Of a stretch of DNA of 64,000 nucleotides, positions 58,042 to 64,000 are shown one piece after another. Below the pieces are notes generated by a model. That model was given only the letters and a program-made list of their open reading frames with translations. It ran no database searches and had not been told where the DNA came from. The position numbers were made by a program, and so were the translations under genes. The stretch comes from Acheta domesticus (Eukaryota; Arthropoda; Insecta; Orthoptera; Gryllidae): assembly GCA_031308135.1 (NCBI GenBank), contig JAHLJT010009419.1, forward strand, positions 39,673,221 to 39,737,220. The letters run 5' to 3'. Position 1 is the stretch's first letter. The number at the start of each line of letters is the position of its first letter.

Positions 58042-59437
58042 CTGTGCACACGCGCCCTCGCAGCACTCCCCCGCAAGCAAACGCACGCGCTTTCGGATCC
58101 AGGGAGGGAGACACTGAATAATAGCTGACCTAGCCATTGAATTGATTCAAGGCGCGTCAACTACTAGGATTATGTTTTAGAATTAGGGTTTCGGAAACAC
58201 GTAGAATGAATGTGGAAGTAACAGAATAGCTGCAGTACATTTAGAAGCATTATTGATTGTGACAAGCAATTAAATTGTTTAGTTTCAAAAAAGTCGTTTA
58301 CTCTCGTGTGAACGAAAGTGACCAGTTTATGAAAAGTGTAGCATTGTATTATTTTTTAAATACATATATAGCAATTCCCCAACTTGTCAAGTTGAAATAA
58401 ATAAAATCAGGGATTGAATATACTTTCAGCAATAAAATTTTATTATGTACTGGGCTCATTTCATTTCAAAATTTTCAGGGGGACCACGGTCCCCTTGGTC
58501 CCCCTGTGCCCACGTCTATACTTACGAGACCATGCATTGTCCGCAATAACACGCTCAAGCTTTGATTCCGTACAATGTGTACGAATAAGATACAACGTGG
58601 GACATTTAGTCACCAAGAGCACGTTAATACAAACAGAATTTTGAAACTGTGGCTGTTGCGGATTAATGACATTAAGTGCGTCACTTCTCCCGTTTTCTCA
58701 GGGTTAACGCTATGACACGATCTGTTTCATCTTCTCTGTGCTGAGCTGAGCTGTGCTGAGCAAGACGTAGCTCTCTTTCAGAGATCCGAAAAAAATTGAA
58801 TAACGCAGAGTACAATAAGAAGGAGTGATAAGAACACTATTTAAATAATCGCGTTTAACAGCAAGGGATATGTATTTATTCATTCGTTCTCGTTGCTGGC
58901 AAAACGAAACGTTTAGAATTCGTAATCTGAATTAACAGTGGGGAACATTAATCTAGAATTTAGCCGCGGTATCGTTTGTTCCATCACTAAAAATCAAACA
59001 CACGCAAGTTCATTGCAAGCCTGAGCTTCTTTTATATCGTCACTTTTGTTTCGTCGAGAAAGGGATGCATTTAAGATATTACTCAATCAGTAACTTCCAT
59101 GTTCTTGCTTCTTTGGGTGTCTGAACGTTTCTTAACATGTTGAGCAAACGCTTTCCATCACTTATTTGAATATTACACATATTACGAAAAACTTAACAAA
59201 TGACTCTCCCGTATCTTGGAACAATATATTGAAAACACCTTATTTTAATATTAGAAGAAGTATTTTGAAAACATTAGAGTTAACTTACTAAATACTAATT
59301 ATAACTTAATATTTGTGAAAGAAGGATTTATGTAAAATATGCAATAAAAAGCGTCTGCCTAATGCAATATAACGCACTGCAATATTAAATTCAGTGAAAC
59401 GCTTTTGTTAGCACTAAAGAGCTACTAAAGCCAATGC

Positions 59438-59473
<36 letters not shown>

Positions 59474-60529
59474 CAACATAACAACTCTAAAAATTTTGTA
59501 ACGAAGGCGTTTCGCGATCATCGTCAGCATTCGTGGGTGACTTATTAGATGAATCTACTGTACCAATCGAATATTGCATGCCAGAAAATTACGCCCGCCC
59601 AAAGCAAAGGAAGTCCAATAACTGCCATCGTTTAGTTCTCGTGAGAACACAATGAGGCGTTCTTTGCAGTCCTAAAGAACAGGCGGAAGCCTCTTCGCTG
59701 GGCTAATGTAATTGCATCTGTCGGCAGCGACGGGCAGGCGTGACCTCGTTCCCGACCCGCGCGCCGAAGCGTGGGCGGAGGGGGCGGGGGAGGGGAGCGA
59801 CACCAGATTGAGAGCAGCGGTTGCGCCCCAAGGCCTCAACCGCCTTGACACCCGTTGCCCGAACACTCGGCCTTGATCCAACCTGTCAACGACGTCCAGG
59901 CAGTAAACGAATACACCTTTGCGTGACCGTCTCGCGTGTTTCCTGTCCACTCATACGTCCGATTTCTCGCCAGTATGCCTGCCACCTCGCTCACTAGTTG
60001 GCTCGTCTTCACCTTGGCGTTCGTTCTTGTGACTCTCCTTTCCACTTCCATGCAGTAGAAGATGGGGCTTTTGTCTCGTGATGGTGTCATGAATGGTTTT
60101 GGCAAATCACACAGTTCACTGACATCCCCTCTATCCTTTTCATGATTTCCTTCATCCGGAGAAGATGCATTCGCTTATTAAGTTACGTTGAATTATTGTC
60201 ATATTATTTAATATGCATATATTAATTACCCTGTTACCGTGTACATCCTGTATTTTTGTAAACGTATGAAGCTATTCAGAATTTCCCCTTATTTCGAACT
60301 CTTCAATACCAATTTCCTGTGTGCTTTATTTTCACCTTTATCTTAATTTTACTTCCTTCGTGTGAATCGAACCCTTCCGACGTGGATACAACTCACTGAT
60401 GATTGCGTGAATCCAGGTTCCCGACCCCTCCCGTGCGAATGAATACTCACTGAATCGTTCTCCGTTAATTCGTTCGTGTGTACTGAACCTTTAATCCCAG
60501 CTCTCCCCTCTCCAGTGTTCTCTCCCTGT
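58042..60529. other. Unassigned region upstream of exon A
   Basis: Probably intron or upstream sequence of the minus-strand gene. A GC-richer patch lies at 59690-59860. No exon with matching phase could be fixed. Confidence 0.35.
59438..59470. repeat. (TAA)n microsatellite
   Basis: Eleven TAA units, then a CAA run. Confidence 0.95.
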
Positions 60530-60720
60530 ATTTTCGCCGCCGCAGACGACGCCGCGGGTGGCGTGACCGACGAAGCACGTAACAACCGGCGGGCGGGCGC
60601 GGTGGCAGCGCGCCCCTTGGCGCCGACCAGGCAGGCAACCCGCCGCGCGTCTCTGCGCTGCGTGACAGTGTCTAGGCGAAGGGGCAGCCGGCGGTGACTC
60701 GACGCGACGACGACGGCAGC
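60530..60720 (-). promoter_or_regulatory. CpG-rich island, candidate promoter or first exon
   Basis: Abrupt CpG-dense stretch (many CGCCG, GACGAC and GCGCG strings) between AT-rich flanks. Its position 2.5 kb upstream of exon A on the minus strand would suit a promoter or 5' UTR of that gene, but no TATA, initiator or splice donor was proven. It could equally be an isolated GC-rich exon. Confidence 0.35.
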
Positions 60721-62299
60721 CTGCGGAATGTTTTAATTTGTGGCTACATGAGCCGTTCCAAAGGCGCTGTCTGTTTTAAAATCATCTTCGCAAAGAGGTT
60801 TCCGTGTTACTTGGAAGTTATGAGTCACGTACAAACGCTTTGTCGTAGGGAAATTTAATTTTAAAATAATCGGTTTAACCATATATTCTGAGCTATTTAA
60901 TATGGCTCTAATATTTCGATACGAATATCATTAAGTAGTTTTATGAGGATACTTAAAATTAATTCGTGAGAGAAAGGTAGAGAGGGGAAGAGAGAGAGGC
61001 GAGGAGACAGACGGAGAAACAGACAAAGAATAAATTCCAGGTATTCTTTTTTCATCTGTTTTAATAATTACGCATTTTAAAAAAATGTACTTCCTTGAAA
61101 TATATGTATACTTAACCACTGGACAATTTGAAGAGTTAGACAAAGATGCTCTTCGTTATTAAAATATTTTGAACCATGCTTTAATAAAATCTTTTGAATA
61201 TTTATTACGTTTGAGGATGATAATTGACAACATTCAAAATTGATAAAATATACTTTAACATTTTGCAGTTTTCTTGAAATTTCGCTTATCAATATAGTTA
61301 TAAATACACTAAAAGTGTACGATTTTGTGTCTTTACGAAGGTATTGATGTTTTGTTTTGCCCAGTGAATCTGGGAAATAAATGCTTTTGACATTGCTTTG
61401 ATGAGAAACAATTCTTTTATAATGAATAAAAGCTTCATTTATTCTTATAACATATAAAAACAATAGCTGTAGTAGGTATTATTTCTTTATATTTCCGTTA
61501 AAGTTTGGAAGAATTTTCAACATTACAACAGTTCATCGAAATAAGGCAAGTGTATTATTATTTTCGCGAAAAAAGAAAAAAACATCATTTAGGAAGTGAT
61601 AGGCCATATTTTCGTAATACATTACTAGAGATCTGTCACATTGTGTGCTCGTTCGCGTAACTCTTGAGAGGGCTCGAGCTGAATGAGGAATGTCAAATTA
61701 CAGAGTCTTAACACGCTAGGACTGCAAAAAGGCCATGCCTTATATGGGATTTTAACATGCCAGGGCTGCAAAGGCGAGCACCTGCAGTCAACTGACTTCG
61801 AAGGGTGTTGAAATTCAGAAAGCTGGAGGGTTGGCGAAACGTGTTGAAGGAGTAGTGCAGCGATGCCGAAGGTCAGACAAAGTAGCAAATTCCTCCGTAC
61901 TTCTAGAAGTCAGTGACGTTCAGTTGCACGCCAAGGATCTTTGTATTGTATCATAGGACGTAGCACAGGGACTCTCATAATAGACTCTTTAATAACGGTT
62001 CTGGTATGTGTACTGAAACTATGTACAATAATTTATTTGAAATGAAACTGGTTTACCATCACGCGTTACATTAGCCCTTCGCATGCTATCTTGATTTCGG
62101 TGGTATCGAGAAAAGAGCGAAGAATGGGGTGTGGTTGCGTTTAGTAATAAGATCCCTTGGGACTAACGATTATTTGCAAGTCGGCGTCCATCTGGTATTT
62201 TCTGCGTGTGTATTGCCACGTCACACGGAATCAACTCCTTGTTGGAGAGTCGTATCTAATGACGGCCTTTTGCTTCTGGTGTTAATGTAAGACATATTG
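60721..62299. other. Unassigned AT-rich spacer
   Basis: No gene recognised. 61680-61790 holds two imperfect copies of TTAACACGCTAGGACTGCAA about 45 bases apart. A 128-codon minus frame at 61077-61463 has no known domain. Confidence 0.3.
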
Positions 62300-62583
62300 C
62301 CTATAGGCAGTGGCGCACTCAAAAGAGGGGAGCTCAAGGGACTTGAGCTCCCCCTCCTCTAGATACCTACGATACATATTAAAAACAACTTTCACTAATT
62401 TTCTATATTAATGAAAGTCATTTAATATATCGATTATTTACGTTACACATATTTACTATAAGTCAACAAATAATAGCATCAGCATAAATGAAAAATTCTT
62501 TATAAGAAAACGTCAAGACGGCAGGATACTGTACCTGTAGTTCTTCCTCGGAGAAAAATCGTGATTGTGCCTCTGGCTATAGG
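62300..62583. mobile_element. 268-bp hAT MITE
   Basis: The element spans 62308-62575. The left end CAGTGGCGCACTC and the reverse complement of the right end CAGAGGCACAATC are diverged inverted repeats. Flanking 8-mers CCTATAGG (62300-62307) and GCTATAGG (62576-62583) match 7/8. The end and duplication length are those of hAT elements. It has an internal hairpin GGAGCTCAAGGGACTTGAGCTCC-like near 62330 (arms GGAGCTCAAG and CTTGAGCTCC). Confidence 0.8.
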
Positions 62584-64000
62584 GAAGACAATTTTCTTTT
62601 GGCGGATACCTCCCCTCCCTAGACTCTTTACTCGAAAATAACGACCGCATATTCCTTTGCCAGAATGCAGGCGCAGGAGTAGGTTTACATAATAATATAT
62701 TTATGTCAGTGATATTCTATATTTTCACTGTCAAATATGCGAATAAAATTTGAATCTTACGAAGTGATTTCATGGTGATTCCTTGTTTTTTCCACTTTCT
62801 GCCAGTGCATATGTTTACTTTTTATCGTATTGTAATAAGATGTTTTAAGACATATATGTCGTAAATAACTATTATATTTATTCTATCTACCAAAACGTTA
62901 GTTGAGAAATACGCACCAACACTTAAGAACATGGAATGATTTCTAATTCTATTGCTTTAACACATGAGATCATTTTGCGTGTAATACTATGATTAAAAAA
63001 AATTTTATGGAACGTAATTATAGCTTTTTCGCTTAAGAATCCGGAAAAGTTTTAGAACGGTGAGAAAAGGACTAATTGATGTGCGAGGTTCATTGCACTA
63101 AATCAACGAGGCTCTCTCAGAATAATGCGTAATGAGCACTTTGTACACGCAGGTAGCTAACTTTCCCTTCGAAATCTGATTCACAGGTCTAATGACTGAC
63201 TGCGCGAGCGAAGGAAATCACGCAACGAGAGGCACTGATTTAGGCAAGTGCAGTAGATTAGAGTGCACCTGATGGTCGATACTCATGCACAAGCAGAAAT
63301 AAAGGTTTATCGGAATATGTTTTCGTATCACACAACCTTGAAGTACATTAGCAAGACCCTTTTTATTCATCAGGGTATTATTAATATTATGAATGCATTT
63401 TATCAGAGTATTTATACTTCTGTACACTGTATTCTACAATCTCTTTGCAATGATCAATAGGATTCCGTGAGAATAATTCATTCAATAATTTCCAACCACA
63501 AGGAACAATAAGATTGATGCATAATGTAACAAATAGTTAACAATAAAATATAGTTTAAAAATTAAAATAAAAGTCTTGCCCACGAAAAATTATATTTCCG
63601 TTAAAATTTCGAAATCAATTTGCCGCAACATTCGATAACTTTTTGTTATACTACAAAGGCCCTATAATACTCCGTTTATTCGTATGTCTCGCATACGTAT
63701 TATTTACGTACGTATACGAGAAAGTAAGAATCTGGTACGGGACAGGTAAAAGCGGCGGCAGTCAGGTGACGGGGTCGCCACGGCTAATCCAGCAGCTTGC
63801 GAAGGCTGCGTCAATGTGTGCGCCTCGAAAAGACAGTACTATTTCGTTACCGCGCTACATGACCAACATCCCGGCGCGGCGACCGTTTTCTGTGATCATG
63901 TGAAGAATCGGACATTGGGGCCCGTGTTTCAAACAGTTTCATGACACCATGTTACTTATTTGAACATCAACGATTCAACATTTGCTTTTCACATCCCCAA
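62584..64000. other. Unassigned sequence to window end
   Basis: AT-rich, no gene, RNA or element ends recognised. A slightly GC-richer stretch at 63740-63890 carries an 86-codon plus frame with no known domain. Confidence 0.3.

Noticed and set aside
57529..58128. 199-codon plus-strand frame, Ala/Pro-rich, and a 183-codon minus frame in another register
   Set aside because: Both overlap exon A. Very high GC removes stop codons from all frames. Only the minus register with correct acceptor, donor and phase continuity was kept.
59672..60105. Two overlapping minus frames of 92 and 89 codons near a GC-rich patch
   Set aside because: No domain, no phase-compatible link to exon A, and the frames change register with composition.
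1..64000. CRISPR arrays, prokaryotic operons or phage genes
   Set aside because: No regularly spaced short direct repeats with unique spacers and no bacterial-type gene order. The spliced genes show it is eukaryotic nuclear DNA.

Overview
The window is a piece of an AT-rich insect nuclear genome. Three things point there: a spliced U1-70K gene with canonical GT-AG introns, a second spliced gene whose GC-rich exons sit in AT-rich introns, and a very dense load of insect-type transposable elements (hAT, Tc1/mariner, Helitron-like, a Penelope-like element, several non-LTR retrotransposons and a tRNA-derived SINE). The exact order cannot be fixed by eye. Large introns and alanine/proline-rich GC-rich exons would fit a big-genome hemimetabolous insect, but that is inference. 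No CRISPR array, bacterial gene or free-standing tRNA or rRNA gene was seen.

Layout. Positions 1-15.7 kb are almost entirely transposon debris: a palindromic MITE, two copies of a Helitron-like repeat built of about 290-bp tandem units, a 1.4-kb hAT element, a Helitron with a purine-rich minisatellite core, a 3' fragment of a LINE reverse transcriptase, and a 2.3-kb hAT element with a perfect 8-bp target duplication. Positions 16.09-25.74 kb (+ strand) hold the one complete, confidently named gene, U1 small nuclear ribonucleoprotein 70 kDa (10 coding exons, 444 aa). Its second intron carries two inverted-repeat elements. Downstream lies a degenerate three-unit tandem repeat. From 27.5 to 45 kb I find no host gene, only a decayed Penelope-like element, a SINE with a perfect 12-bp target duplication, mariner remains, and an R4/Dong-like retrotransposon inserted into an AAT microsatellite.

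Positions 45.6-50.6 kb (- strand) are a degraded LINE of the CR1/Jockey group, interrupted by a hAT element with a 7/8 target duplication. Positions 51.57-58.04 kb (- strand) carry three phase-compatible coding exons of an unnamed Pro/Ala-rich protein. Both ends of this gene lie outside what I can resolve. The rest, to 64 kb, is mostly unassigned sequence, with one CpG-rich island near 60.6 kb that could be that gene's promoter, and a 268-bp hAT MITE.

The two host genes run in opposite directions and show no functional link. The most notable structure is the mobile-element stratigraphy: nested insertions, intact target duplications, four hAT elements sharing a CAGWGGCG terminus, and a retrotransposon whose microsatellite target is visible on both sides. 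I do not see convincing evidence of an undescribed host system.
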